NCBI GenBank assembly: GCA_903928895.1
Contig: CAIYSR010000129.1
Span: forward strand, 57,400 to 121,399
Length of the DNA stretch: 64,000 bases
Source: an uncultured Rhodospirillales bacterium
GTDB lineage: Bacteria > Pseudomonadota > Alphaproteobacteria > Acetobacterales > Acetobacteraceae
Direction of reading: 5' to 3'
Shown one piece after another: positions 1 to 8,065 of this stretch (its first letter is position 1; the number at the start of each line of letters is the position of its first letter). The position numbers and the translations under genes were made by a program. Under the pieces are notes generated by a model. That model was not told the DNA's origin, did no database searches, and saw only the letters and a program-made list of their open reading frames with translations.

Positions 1-1101
1 GCTGGCTCCGCCGGCGGCGATCGGGCTGGTTCCGTCGCGCACCAACCCGGGCTGGGCGAGGACTGCCGGATTGACCGTGATGGTGCCGGCGAAGCCGACA
101 TAGGCCGCCTGACGCGGCGCGACCGCGGCCGCGGTCGGCACCGTGCCACCAGGATCAGTGAACAGGGTCAGTCCCTGGGCCGAGAACCGCGTGGCCATGG
201 TCTGGGCGAATTCGTCGAGCGAGCCTTGATAGGTGGGCAAGGTGGTGTCGCGCAGCGTGACCGCGGCGCCGATGGCGCCGGAGGTCAACGAGGGCGTGAC
301 ATCCTGGCCATGCAAGGTGACCGCCGGCACGCCCCCGCCGGGGTAGAACGAGGCCGCACCAAGCGTGGCCGGTGCCAGCGCCAGCCCGTGGCTGCCGTCG
401 GTCGGCAGTTGCAGGCCGCTGGCGGTCAGCACCGTCATGTCCCCGTTGGGCTGCGTGATGAAGCGCAGGCCGAGCAGCCGGGAGGCGTCCTGCGCGGCGG
501 CATCGCGCTGGTTTTCCAGATCGGCCGTGCTGCCACCGACGCCGCGGACCTGGATGATCTGCCGGCTCAATCCGCCGATCGCCTGCAGATCGGAGTTCAG
601 GGTGCGGATATCCGCGCCCATGCCATCCTGGGCGGCCTGACGTTCCTGCAGGATGGCGGCGGCCGTTGCGTGAAGTTGCTCGGTCAGCGCCTGCGCCTGA
701 TCCACGACGGCCTGCTGCTGCGGCGTGGAGGCCGGATCGGTCAGCAGCGTGGCGAAGCTGTCGCGCAGCTTGCCGACCAGTGCCGTCAGATCGCCCCCCG
801 CACCTGGCTTCCCCTGCACCTGGTCGATCCGAGCAAGCGCGTCGGATCGCGTTGTATCGTGGCCAACGGCGCCGTTCTGGGTTGCGAGCTGCGACTGCAG
901 CGCCGCGTCGAGATCGCGCACGGTGAGCCCGGCCCGCACGCCGAGCGGCAGTCCGCCAGCATCGAGCGCGGTTTGCTGGTGGCTCTCGTGGATGTAGCCG
1001 GGGGTGTTGGCATTGGCGATGTTCTGCGAGATCACCGCGAGGTTGCGGTTGGTGTTGGCAATGCCGGAGAGGGCGATGGACAGCGGGTCAACGAGCGACA
1101 T
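1..1101 (-). CDS. flgK: FlgK, flagellar hook-filament junction protein (3' end outside window)
   Basis: FlgK (HAP1) joins hook to filament outside the cell. 367 codons are visible and the C-terminus lies beyond the left edge. The N-terminus reads MSLVDPLSIALSGIANTNRN and then carries the rod/hook-family signature ANTPGY at residues 31-36. After it comes a long helical, Gln/Ala-rich region (about residues 70-190) typical of the FlgK D1 domain. The start is the ATG at 1101, 15 bases after the flgE stop, so the two genes form a leftward operon read from the sigma-54 promoter upstream of flgE. The short gap and the shared axial-protein N-terminus fit FlgK better than FlgL. flgL probably follows outside the window (inference). 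Confidence 0.93.
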   Translation of the reverse strand, partial: MSLVDPLSIALSGIANTNRNLAVISQNIANANTPGYIHESHQQTALDAGGLPLGVRAGLTVRDLDAALQSQLATQNGAVGHDTTRSDALARIDQVQGKPGAGGDLTALVGKLRDSFATLLTDPASTPQQQAVVDQAQALTEQLHATAAAILQERQAAQDGMGADIRTLNSDLQAIGGLSRQIIQVRGVGGSTADLENQRDAAAQDASRLLGLRFITQPNGDMTVLTASGLQLPTDGSHGLALAPATLGAASFYPGGGVPAVTLHGQDVTPSLTSGAIGAAVTLRDTTLPTYQGSLDEFAQTMATRFSAQGLTLFTDPGGTVPTAAAVAPRQAAYVGFAGTITVNPAVLAQPGLVRDGTSPIAAGGAS

Positions 1102-1116
1102 CGCTCACCGTCCCGT

Positions 1117-2427
1117 TCAGCGCTTCAAATCCAGTGTTTGTTGCAGCATGTCGTCGGCGGTGGTGATCATCTTGGCGTTGGCCGAATAGGCGCGCTGGGC
1201 GACGATGAGGCGGGTGAACTCCGTGGCGATGTCGACGTTGGATTGTTCGATCGAACCGGTGACGATGTTGCCGGCACCGCTCGTGCCGGCGGTATTGGCG
1301 AGCGCGGTGCCCGATTCGTTGGTCGCCGTGAAGGACTGGCCGTCCTCGCGCTGCAACCCGTCGGGATTGTTGAACATCATCACCGGCACCTGGGCGATCG
1401 AGCGCGACTGGCCATTGTCGTAGTTGACGATGACGCGGCCTGAACTGTCGGTCGAGACACTGCTGAAACTGCCAGGCGGCACGCCGTTCTGGGTCAGTCC
1501 GCGCAGGGTATAGCTGGAGCCTGCATATTGGGTGACGCCGGTGGACTGGCCGTAGATGCCCATGTCGAGCGTCACGGGCTGCGCCCCATTGCCGAAATTC
1601 GCGCTGAAGGTAAGGCTCGCCGGGCTGCCCAGGGTGAAGGGCGTGACGGCCACGGTGCCGGTCGCAGCGCCGATGCTGCCGACTGTGCCGTCTGGTACCG
1701 GATTGCCGCTCGCGGTTGGACCGAACGTCACCTGCGCCGAGCCGACCGCAGGTGCGGCGATGTCGTCGGGCACGTTGAGTGCGACGGTCCAGGTGTTCGC
1801 TGCCGTTTGTGACCAGTTCAGCACCACGGTGTGGGCGGTGCCAAGGCTGTCATAGATGTTGACCTGTGACGTTACGCCGGTGGGGCTCGCTGGGGTGGCG
1901 GGCAGATTGGCGGAAAGGGTCACCTGCGTGGTCGGCACCGGCCGATCGATCGTCTGCGTCACCTGGATTGGTGTGATGGCGTTCTGGTTGACCAGACCGG
2001 TCACGGGGTCGACCGTCCACCCATTGAGGTATTCGCCGGCGCTGTTGGTGATGAAGCCGCTCCGGTTGAGGCTGAAATCGCCGGCACGGGTGAAATGCGG
2101 GATATTGGAGAAGGTCGGCGTCGCGCCGGCGAGGGAGGCGACGTGGCTGACCGGGAAGAAGCCCTGGCCGGTCAACGCCATTGCCAGCGCATTGCTTGAC
2201 TGCGACAACGTGCCTTGCACCGAATTGGTGTAGTGCGGTCGGGTGACCACCGAGCCTGGACTGTTGATGTTGGCGCTGCTTTCGGTGAGATAGTCGACGA
2301 ACGTCGTCTCGACTCCCTTGTAGCCGACCGTCTGGCTGTTCGCGATGTTGTCGCTGATATTGCCGAACGCGGCTGACTGCGCGCCGAGGCCGGTGATCGC
2401 CGTATTCATTGCGCCGAACAGACTCAT
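1117..2427 (-). CDS. flgE: FlgE, flagellar hook protein
   Basis: This is the structural subunit of the flagellar hook, exported by the flagellar type III system. It has 436 residues, normal for an alphaproteobacterial FlgE. The N-terminus (MSLFGAMNTAITGLGAQSAA, then DNIANSQTVGYKG near residue 26) and the C-terminal helix (SNVDIATEFTRLIVAQRAYS near residue 396) are the paired D0 segments of hook proteins. The middle is Thr/Ser/Gly-rich and beta-like. The frame stays open upstream, but the ATG at 2427 is preceded by GTGGAG and gives the canonical N-terminus. Longer starts would run across the sigma-54 promoter at 2491-2507 and are unlikely. flgK follows 15 bases downstream. Confidence 0.94.
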   Translation of the reverse strand: MSLFGAMNTAITGLGAQSAAFGNISDNIANSQTVGYKGVETTFVDYLTESSANINSPGSVVTRPHYTNSVQGTLSQSSNALAMALTGQGFFPVSHVASLAGATPTFSNIPHFTRAGDFSLNRSGFITNSAGEYLNGWTVDPVTGLVNQNAITPIQVTQTIDRPVPTTQVTLSANLPATPASPTGVTSQVNIYDSLGTAHTVVLNWSQTAANTWTVALNVPDDIAAPAVGSAQVTFGPTASGNPVPDGTVGSIGAATGTVAVTPFTLGSPASLTFSANFGNGAQPVTLDMGIYGQSTGVTQYAGSSYTLRGLTQNGVPPGSFSSVSTDSSGRVIVNYDNGQSRSIAQVPVMMFNNPDGLQREDGQSFTATNESGTALANTAGTSGAGNIVTGSIEQSNVDIATEFTRLIVAQRAYSANAKMITTADDMLQQTLDLKR

Positions 2428-2490
2428 GCCGAATGCTCCACAGGATCGGGACCGCCCGCCATGGGGGGCGGTGGCTGCTGGTGGGGTGTT

Positions 2491-2507
2491 CGCAGATATC
2501 GTGCCAA
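2491..2507 (-). promoter_or_regulatory. sigma-54 (RpoN) promoter for flgE-flgK
   Basis: On the minus strand the sequence reads TTGGCACGATATCTGCG. The -24 element TTGGCACG is an exact consensus match. The GG and GC dinucleotides are separated by the diagnostic 10 bases (-12 element CTGCG). Predicted transcription start is about 2480, giving a leader of about 50 bases to the flgE ATG at 2427. Late flagellar hook genes are sigma-54 dependent in Caulobacter, which fits. Confidence 0.8.
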
Positions 2508-2514
2508 CGACGAG

Positions 2515-2590
2515 GCGGCAGTTTTCCGCGCATGCGGCGGGATTCGAGGAGGTAGCCCGGCAGTTTCCGCCGGGCGGATTCTGCCGGCCG
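2515..2590. promoter_or_regulatory. Cluster of three FlbD/ftr-like palindromic boxes between flgE and fliK
   Basis: Three related dyads share the core CGGCAG-W3/4-TCCGC. Box a is 2515-2530 (GCGGCAGTTTTCCGC). Box b is 2555-2575, with perfect 7-base arms GCCCGGC and GCCGGGC around AGTTTCC. Box c is 2573-2590 on the opposite strand (CCGGCAGAATCCGCC, two mismatches to the core of box b). They lie upstream of both divergent sigma-54 promoters, at the distance expected of enhancers. FlbD of Caulobacter binds ftr elements in flagellar promoters, and an FlbD homologue is encoded at 8396-9718. The link is inference from architecture and neighbourhood. Confidence 0.65.
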
Positions 2591-2648
2591 GCGCGAGGCG
2601 GCGAGGTGCGTCGCGGGCGGGAGTCGCAGAATTGCGCCCCTGAGCGCT

Positions 2649-2665
2649 CTGGCCTGCTGTTTGCG
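2649..2665 (+). promoter_or_regulatory. sigma-54 (RpoN) promoter for fliK-flgD
   Basis: The sequence reads CTGGCCTGCTGTTTGCG. It has TGGC at -24, a perfect TTGC at -12, and GG-N10-GC spacing. The -24 half is weaker than that of the flgE promoter (CT in place of AC). The predicted start near 2676 lies just upstream of the Shine-Dalgarno at 2686 and the TTG start at 2700. Confidence 0.65.
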
Positions 2666-2699
2666 TTGGCGCCACTGGATACTTTGGAGAGATTTGCTC

Positions 2700-3899
2700 T
2701 TGACCTTCCTTGCACCCATCCCGTCGCTGCCAGCGGTCGGCATCGCCGGCCTTGTGACAGGACCGAACCAGCGCGGCGGCGCGCTTGCTGCGCCGTTCGA
2801 CGGCCTGTTGCAAATCGCGGCGGGCGAAGTGTCGCCGGAGCCGCCGCCCGCGCTGGTCGCGTTGCCGGGCTCGCCGCCCGAAAGTACCGCGGCAGTGCTG
2901 GAGAGTCCGAAAATCCAGCCGCTCGCACTGCCGATGGTTTCGCCGCTGGCGCAACCGCTTCCGGACCAGGCAGTTGCGGGACTGGCAGGCGGCGCGGTCC
3001 CCTCGACCCCTGACAGGCCGCGGGTTGGTCGGAAGATCTTGACCGATAACCTGCCGTTGGCAGAGGCCCTGCCGGCGGCCGTTGCGCCGCTCCCACCGCC
3101 GCTCGTGCTGTCCGGCGAGACGATCACACCCCCGACGGATGCGCCGCCCCGACCGGACGCCGCCGCCTTTCTTCCGGCGCCGCCCCCACCTCTATCGCGT
3201 CACGTGGCCGGCGGCGTGGCGCCCCCGCCGCCGGCGCATGACCCCGCAGGCGGTGTTCAGGCCACGCCGGGCGCGACCCTGGATCAGGCTACAACACCGT
3301 CTAATCTGCCAGACGCGGCATCGGCATTCACAGCCCTGCCGTCCGATCGCCCCGTCATGCCCGCACTCCAACGGTTCTCACCCTTGCCCGCGGCCGGCCG
3401 GCCTGCGGAAGCGGTGCCGCGACCGGACATGAACATCGTCATCACTCTGCACAGCGCCGTCGGCGGCCCCGCGGGGATGCAGCGCCTGACGCTGAAACTC
3501 ACCCCGTCTGATCTCGGCAGCGTCAGCTTCGACATTCGCCCCACCAGTGACGGCGCGCGCAGTGTGGCGGTGGTGTTCGAGCGGAGCGAAACCATGACGC
3601 TGTTCCAGCAAGACCGTCAGCACCTCGAAACCGCCCTGTCTCTGGCCGGTCTGCCGGCCGAGCCTGGGGACATCACGTTCGCGCTTGCTGCCCCAAACCC
3701 GGTACCCGCGGCCGCGATGGATCACGCGGGCGCGACCGACCTATCCTTCGGCTCCACCGACCCGGGTACCGGCCAGTCTCCGCGCGGCGGCCCGGCGCCG
3801 CCACCGCCCCTGGGTGAAGCCGCCACCGACCTCTCGCCACCCGACCCCGCCGCGCGCTTCCGGAGCGACCTCCGCGCCGGTCTCGACATCCTCGCCTGA
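2700..3899 (+). CDS. fliK: FliK, flagellar hook-length control protein
   Basis: FliK acts as the molecular ruler of the hook and switches export specificity. Most of the protein is Pro/Ala-rich and low in complexity. About residues 245-325 form the conserved Flg_hook C-terminal domain, with LTLKLTPSDLGSVSFDIRP followed by FERSETMTLFQQDRQHLETA and LAGLPAE. I chose the TTG at 2700 because GGAGAG (2686-2691) is well spaced, and because the sigma-54 promoter puts the mRNA start near 2676, downstream of the other in-frame TTG at 2661. This gives 399 residues. flgD follows 15 bases later. Low sequence conservation outside the C-terminal domain is usual for this family. Confidence 0.85.
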   Translation: MTFLAPIPSLPAVGIAGLVTGPNQRGGALAAPFDGLLQIAAGEVSPEPPPALVALPGSPPESTAAVLESPKIQPLALPMVSPLAQPLPDQAVAGLAGGAVPSTPDRPRVGRKILTDNLPLAEALPAAVAPLPPPLVLSGETITPPTDAPPRPDAAAFLPAPPPPLSRHVAGGVAPPPPAHDPAGGVQATPGATLDQATTPSNLPDAASAFTALPSDRPVMPALQRFSPLPAAGRPAEAVPRPDMNIVITLHSAVGGPAGMQRLTLKLTPSDLGSVSFDIRPTSDGARSVAVVFERSETMTLFQQDRQHLETALSLAGLPAEPGDITFALAAPNPVPAAAMDHAGATDLSFGSTDPGTGQSPRGGPAPPPPLGEAATDLSPPDPAARFRSDLRAGLDILA

Positions 3900-3914
3900 A
3901 CCCGGGAGCCCATC

Positions 3915-4562
3915 ATGACCGTCAGCGCTACTACCGCCGCCCAGGCTGTCACCACCGCGGCCAATACAAATGCCGCAGGCGCAACCTTGTCCAGCAATTT
4001 CAATACATTCCTGACTCTTCTGACCGCCCAGCTGAAGAATCAGGACCCTACCAGCCCGCTCGACACCAACCAGTTCACCCAACAGCTGGTGCAGTATTCG
4101 ACGGTCGAGCAGCAGATCAACACCAACGCCAATCTCACCACCCTGATTGATCTCAACCGCGCGAGCACCCTCTATCAGGCCTCCGCCATGGTCGGTCATC
4201 AGGTCGGCGTCAGCGCGACGCAACTTTCGCTGCAGAACGGCAATGCCGGCCTGCAGTTCACACTTGCGGCCTCTCAGCCGGTGACTGTCACCATCAGCGA
4301 CAACTCGGGCGTGCAACTCGTCAAGCAAACCGTCTCGGGCAGCGCCGGTACCAATGCGTGGAGCTGGAGCGGCGTGAACGCGAATGGCCGGGTCCTTCCG
4401 GACGGTGCCTACAACGTTGGCGTAACCGGGGCCAATGGCGTTGCGCTGCCGTTCACGGTCATCGGCAAGGCCACAGGGGTCGTCACCAACGGCACCACAC
4501 CGACATTGTCCCTCGGCAGCCTCGCGGTGCCGATGAGCGCCGTCCAGTCGATTGTCAACTAA
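3915..4562 (+). CDS. flgD: FlgD, flagellar hook capping/assembly protein
   Basis: FlgD caps the growing hook and guides FlgE insertion. It has 215 residues. The N-terminal FlgD region contains NTFLTLLTAQLKNQDPTSPL followed by DTNQFTQQLVQYSTVEQQI (about residues 29-70), the family hallmark. The C-terminus has the FLN/Ig-like FlgD domain with AWSWSGVNANGRVLPDGAYN (residues 151-170). GGGAG precedes the ATG. It is cotranscribed with fliK upstream. A hairpin with a T-run after its stop suggests the transcript may end before fliF. Confidence 0.94.
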   Translation: MTVSATTAAQAVTTAANTNAAGATLSSNFNTFLTLLTAQLKNQDPTSPLDTNQFTQQLVQYSTVEQQINTNANLTTLIDLNRASTLYQASAMVGHQVGVSATQLSLQNGNAGLQFTLAASQPVTVTISDNSGVQLVKQTVSGSAGTNAWSWSGVNANGRVLPDGAYNVGVTGANGVALPFTVIGKATGVVTNGTTPTLSLGSLAVPMSAVQSIVN

Positions 4563-4580
4563 CTCCGGGATTGCCAGAAG

Positions 4581-4614
4581 CCGGCAAACCCTGCCGGGTT
4601 GTTTACTGTTTTTT
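4581..4614 (+). terminator. Possible intrinsic terminator after flgD
   Basis: A perfect 6-base stem CCGGCA/TGCCGG with loop AACCC (4581-4597) is followed by a T-rich stretch (TTGTTTACTGTTTTTT). It lies 18 bases after the flgD stop. The same dyad also looks like the regulatory boxes described for this intergenic region, so it could be a terminator, a protein site, or both. Confidence 0.45.
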
Positions 4615-4730
4615 AGGTCTCTCAGGGCACCTTGGCGCGGGCGGCAAAACTGCCGCCGATTGAGGTCGCTCCATGATGTTGCCGCTGGCCCACATTTTCT
4701 GTGCTGAAACAAGCCCGGCACGCGCGCCGG
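4581..4730. promoter_or_regulatory. Three FlbD-box-like palindromes upstream of fliF
   Basis: In the 175-base gap before fliF there are three dyads built on CGGCA...TGCCG or GCCGG. They are 4581-4597 (CCGGCA-N5-TGCCGG), 4640-4657 (GGCGGCA-AAAC-TGCCGCC) and 4715-4730 (CCGGC-N6-GCCGG, ending 7 bases before the fliF ATG). I found no sigma-54 GG-N10-GC element convincing enough to call here. In Caulobacter the fliF operon is negatively controlled by FlbD bound to an ftr site, so a repressor-type arrangement is plausible (inference). Confidence 0.45.
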
Positions 4731-4737
4731 TGGTGGC

Positions 4738-6402
4738 ATGAACGGCATCCTTGACGGCCTGCGTGCCCTCGGCCCTGCCCGGCTCATCGGCCTCGCAGTG
4801 GCCGCGGCGATGACGGTTGCGGCCCTGCTGACGCTCACCGCCTTCTCGGGTGCCGAGCCGATGGCGCTGCTCTACGGCGAGCTCGATCTCGCCGAATCCA
4901 GCCAAATCGTCGACCATCTCGAGAAGCAGCAGATACCGTATCAGCTCCGCGGTGGTGGGCGGGAGGTCCTGGTGCCGGCTGACAAGGTCGCCCGAGCCCG
5001 CCTCGTCCTGGCCCGTGACGCGCTGCCGTCCGGCGGCGTGGTCGGCTACGAAATCATCGATCGCAATACCGGCATGGTCGCAAACCAGTTCGAACAGCGG
5101 ATGAACCAGCTGCGCGCGATGGAGGGCGAACTCACCCGCACCATCCGCGGCATCCGCGGGGTGCGCGCTGCCCGGGTCCATATTGTCCTGCCTCGTCGCG
5201 AGCCCTTCGAGCGGCAGACCCCCGCGGCCCAGGCCTCGGTGCTGCTGACCACGACCGCCGGCGGGATCGATCGGGAAAGCGTCCAGGCCATCACTCACCT
5301 CGTGGCGACGGCAGTGCCGGGTCTCAAGGTCGAGAACATCACCATTGCCGACAACCGAGGCACCCTGCTCAGCCGGTCGGGCGAGGCGGCCGCGAGCCGC
5401 AGCAACGAGCGCGCCGAGGAACTGCGACGTGGCATCGAGATGCGGGTGAGTCGCTCGGTCGAAGAAATCCTGGAGCGCAGCGCTGGCGCCGGCAAGGTGC
5501 GCGTGGAAGCCACCGTCGATCTCGATCTCGAGCGAGTCAACGAGACCCGCGAGCAGTTCGACCCGGAAGGCCAGGTTGCCCGCAGCACCCAGAGCACCAC
5601 GAGCAGCACCCGGAGCACCGAGGCTGGCGCCAACGCGGTTTCGGTTCAGAACAATCTGCCGAACGCCGATGCCGGCCAAGCCAACGGCGCCGGCAGCCAG
5701 GAGCAGCGACAGGACGAGACCACCAACTACGAAATCACCAAGACCATCCGCAACCTGGTCCGCGACCAGGCGCAAATCCGCCGTCTCAGCGTTGCCGTGC
5801 TGGTCGATGGTACGGACGAGAAGGCGCCCAACGGCGAGATCGCCTGGAAGCCCCGTCCGCAGGAGGAACTTGACCAGATGGCGCGGCTGGTGAAAACCGC
5901 CATCGGCTTCGATGCCAAGCGCGGCGATCAGTTCGAAATCGTCAACATGCGCTTTGCCGTCCGCGACGATGCGCCGGGAGCGGAGCCCGCGAAGCTGCTC
6001 GGCCTGCCGATTGCCAAGGACGATCTCCTCTCGCTCGCTCGCCCGGCCGTGCCGGCACTCTTGGTGCTGGTGATGCTGCTCTTTATCCTTCGTCCGATGA
6101 TTGCCCGCCTGACCACCGCGCCCCCGGCCCTCGTCGGCGAGGACGGTCTTGCGCTCGCCGGCGCCGGGGGAGGCGACGCCCGCATGCTTGACGGTTCGCT
6201 TTCCGCATCCCGGAGCGGAACGGGTCGGAATGCCCTGGTCCCAGCCGATGGCGGTGGCGAGGATGACGAGGAAATCAACGTCCAGAACGTTGAGGGCGCC
6301 ATCAAGGCGACGTCGGTCCGGCGCCTCACTGCCCTGGTGGAGCGTCATCCCGAGGAGTCGTTGTCGATTGTTCGGGCATGGCTGCGGCAGGAGCAAAGTT
6401 GA
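4738..6402 (+). CDS. fliF: FliF, flagellar MS-ring protein
   Basis: FliF forms the membrane MS ring that nucleates the basal body and houses the export gate. It has 554 residues. The first membrane helix spans about residues 15-37 (LIGLAVAAAMTVAALLTLTA). The YscJ/FliF ring-building domain follows, with the signature RAMEGELTRTIRGIRGVRAA and HIVLPRREPF at about residues 125-160, then the FliF C domain. The second membrane helix is near residues 430-455 (PAVPALLVLVMLLFILRPMI). The C-terminal tail that binds FliG ends at 6402, overlapping the fliG start (TGATG). The start has only a weak GGTGG upstream. It leads the fliF-fliG-fliH-fliN-flbD-flhA run. Confidence 0.96.
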   Translation: MNGILDGLRALGPARLIGLAVAAAMTVAALLTLTAFSGAEPMALLYGELDLAESSQIVDHLEKQQIPYQLRGGGREVLVPADKVARARLVLARDALPSGGVVGYEIIDRNTGMVANQFEQRMNQLRAMEGELTRTIRGIRGVRAARVHIVLPRREPFERQTPAAQASVLLTTTAGGIDRESVQAITHLVATAVPGLKVENITIADNRGTLLSRSGEAAASRSNERAEELRRGIEMRVSRSVEEILERSAGAGKVRVEATVDLDLERVNETREQFDPEGQVARSTQSTTSSTRSTEAGANAVSVQNNLPNADAGQANGAGSQEQRQDETTNYEITKTIRNLVRDQAQIRRLSVAVLVDGTDEKAPNGEIAWKPRPQEELDQMARLVKTAIGFDAKRGDQFEIVNMRFAVRDDAPGAEPAKLLGLPIAKDDLLSLARPAVPALLVLVMLLFILRPMIARLTTAPPALVGEDGLALAGAGGGDARMLDGSLSASRSGTGRNALVPADGGGEDDEEINVQNVEGAIKATSVRRLTALVERHPEESLSIVRAWLRQEQS

Positions 6403-7415
6403 TGGCGCCCCGTGACGATTATCGTGGCCTCCCCGGCCCGCACAAGGCGGCAATCCTGATGCTGGCCCTCGGAGAGGAACGCTGCGCCCAGATCTTCAGC
6501 CTCATGCACGAGGATGAGATCAAGGAGCTCTCGGCCGCCATGGCCCAGCTCGGACCGGTCCACGCCGAGACGGTTGAGCGTGTTTGCAGCGAATTCTCCG
6601 AGAACCTCGGCGGCGCTGGCAACCTGGTCGGAGGCTACGAGAACACCGAACGCCTGCTGATGAAGACGCTTCCGCGCGAGCGCGTCACCCAGATCATGGA
6701 GGAGATCCGTGGCCCGGCAGGTCGCACGATGTGGGACAAGCTCGGCAATGTGAATGAGATCGTCCTCGCGAACTACCTCAAGAACGAGTACCCGCAGACC
6801 GTTGCCGTGGTGCTGTCGAAAATCCGTGCCGAGCACGCCGCTCGCGTCATCGCGCTGCTACCCGATGGGTTCGCGATGGAGGTGGTGATGCGGATGCTGC
6901 GAATGGAGAGCATCCAGCGTGACGTGCTTGACGGCGTGGAGCGCACGTTGCGCGCCGAGTTCATGTCTAATCTCTCACGCAGCACCCGCCGCGACGCCCA
7001 CGAGATGATCGCCGACATCTTCAACAACCTCGATCGCCAGGCCGAGACCCGCTTCATCGCCGCGCTGGAGGAGCGCAACCGCGAGTCGGCCGAGAAGATC
7101 AAGTCGCTGATGTTCACCTTCGATGACCTCGCGCGTCTTACGCCGATGGCGGTGCAGACCCTGCTGCGAAGCGTTGACAAGGAGAAGTTGCCGCTGGCCC
7201 TCAAGGGCGCTTCCGAGAAACTGCGCGAGATGTTCTTCGGCAATCTCTCCGAGCGCGCCGGGAAAATGTTGCGTGACGATATCGACGCTCTTGGGGCGGT
7301 CAAGCTGCGCGAGGTCGACGAGGCCCAGGCCGCGATTGTCGCCCAGGCGAAAGAACTCGCCGCGCAGGGCCAGATCGAGATCAGCGAAGGCAAAGACGAG
7401 GAGATGGTCTATTGA
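6402..7415 (+). CDS. fliG: FliG, flagellar motor switch protein
   Basis: FliG is the rotor protein that meets the stator and sits on FliF. It has 337 residues from the ATG at 6402, which overlaps the fliF stop and is preceded by GGAG. The frame opens 24 bases earlier inside fliF, but that start lacks a site. The N-terminal domain reads LPGPHKAAILMLALGEERCA. The middle domain carries EYPQTVAVVLSKI (about residues 129-141). The C-terminal domain has the charged torque helix SLMFTFDDLARL and ALKGASEKLREMFFGNLSER (about residues 268-287). All segments expected of a full-length FliG are present. Its TGA overlaps the TTG start of fliH. Confidence 0.96.
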   Translation: MAPRDDYRGLPGPHKAAILMLALGEERCAQIFSLMHEDEIKELSAAMAQLGPVHAETVERVCSEFSENLGGAGNLVGGYENTERLLMKTLPRERVTQIMEEIRGPAGRTMWDKLGNVNEIVLANYLKNEYPQTVAVVLSKIRAEHAARVIALLPDGFAMEVVMRMLRMESIQRDVLDGVERTLRAEFMSNLSRSTRRDAHEMIADIFNNLDRQAETRFIAALEERNRESAEKIKSLMFTFDDLARLTPMAVQTLLRSVDKEKLPLALKGASEKLREMFFGNLSERAGKMLRDDIDALGAVKLREVDEAQAAIVAQAKELAAQGQIEISEGKDEEMVY

Positions 7416-8065
7416 GCACGCGCGCCGCCTTGGCCCATCTGCGCCTGCAGATCGAGGATTTCGACGACCTTCCGCACCGGCCGGCAGCCGCGCCCGAGCG
7501 CTGTGCCTGCCCTCGCTGCGCCACCGCACCGCGCTGTCACGGGGAAACCTACGAGCAAGGCGTCCGCGTCGGGCGATCTCTGCGGCAAGCGGCCGATCAG
7601 GAGGCCTCGTCCCGCCTCGCCCTCGCGCTCTCCGATGCACTTGCGGTTTCCGAGGCGCAGGCCGCCCGAATTGCCGACGCGACCGCCGAGACCATTGGCG
7701 AGGCCGTCCTGGCGATGGCCATGGCCCTCCTTCCGGCGAGCCTCCACCATCATGGACCGAGCGAAATACGCGCCATCGCCGCGGCGCTGCTGCCTTCGCT
7801 GGCCCAAACCCCCGGCCTGGCCATCGACGCGCCTGAAGCGGCCGAGCCCGACTTGCGCGCGGCCATCGAAGGGCTCCCGGCCACCCTGCGAGGCCGCGTC
7901 GAGTTGCGTGTCCATCCTGAAATGAACCCTTGCAACCTTGGCATCATCTGGTCCGGCGGCAGCTTTCAGCACGACGCCGCGGCCGCCGTCGGTCGCGTCC
8001 AGGCCGTGCTCGCGGAACTCGGCCTCGTCGTCCCACACTCCGAAAGGGCACTGATCCATGGATGA
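7412..8065 (+). CDS. fliH: FliH-like flagellar export ATPase regulator
   Basis: FliH (FlbE in Caulobacter) binds the export ATPase FliI and delivers it to the basal body. It has 217 residues and starts at a TTG whose last bases overlap the fliG stop (TTGA). Sequence conservation is low, as usual. The middle is an Ala-rich helical region (about residues 65-130). The C-terminus has the alpha-proteobacterial pattern RVELRVHPEMNPCNLGIIWS, followed by GG and a charged helix. A Cys cluster at residues 31-43 (CACPRCATAPRC) is unusual and could bind metal, but I cannot support that. The assignment leans on position between fliG and fliN. The gene's end overlaps fliN by 8 bases. Confidence 0.78.
   Translation: MSTRAALAHLRLQIEDFDDLPHRPAAAPERCACPRCATAPRCHGETYEQGVRVGRSLRQAADQEASSRLALALSDALAVSEAQAARIADATAETIGEAVLAMAMALLPASLHHHGPSEIRAIAAALLPSLAQTPGLAIDAPEAAEPDLRAAIEGLPATLRGRVELRVHPEMNPCNLGIIWSGGSFQHDAAAAVGRVQAVLAELGLVVPHSERALIHG

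Noticed and set aside
2428..3096. N-terminal extension of FlgE by about 223 residues
   Set aside because: It would cross the sigma-54 promoter and enhancer boxes and the start of divergent fliK. FlgE has its canonical N-terminus at 2427.
4602..4616. CtrA-like site TTTA-N7-TTAG upstream of fliF
   Set aside because: It matches only 6 of 8 bases of TTAA-N7-TTAA and lies in the T-run of the hairpin; too weak to call, although CtrA control of fliF would be expected by analogy with Caulobacter.
4640..4657. GG-N10-GC element overlapping the second fliF-upstream dyad
   Set aside because: The flanking bases (CGGGCGG and CTGCC) do not resemble the -24/-12 consensus; the spacing is probably chance within the palindrome.
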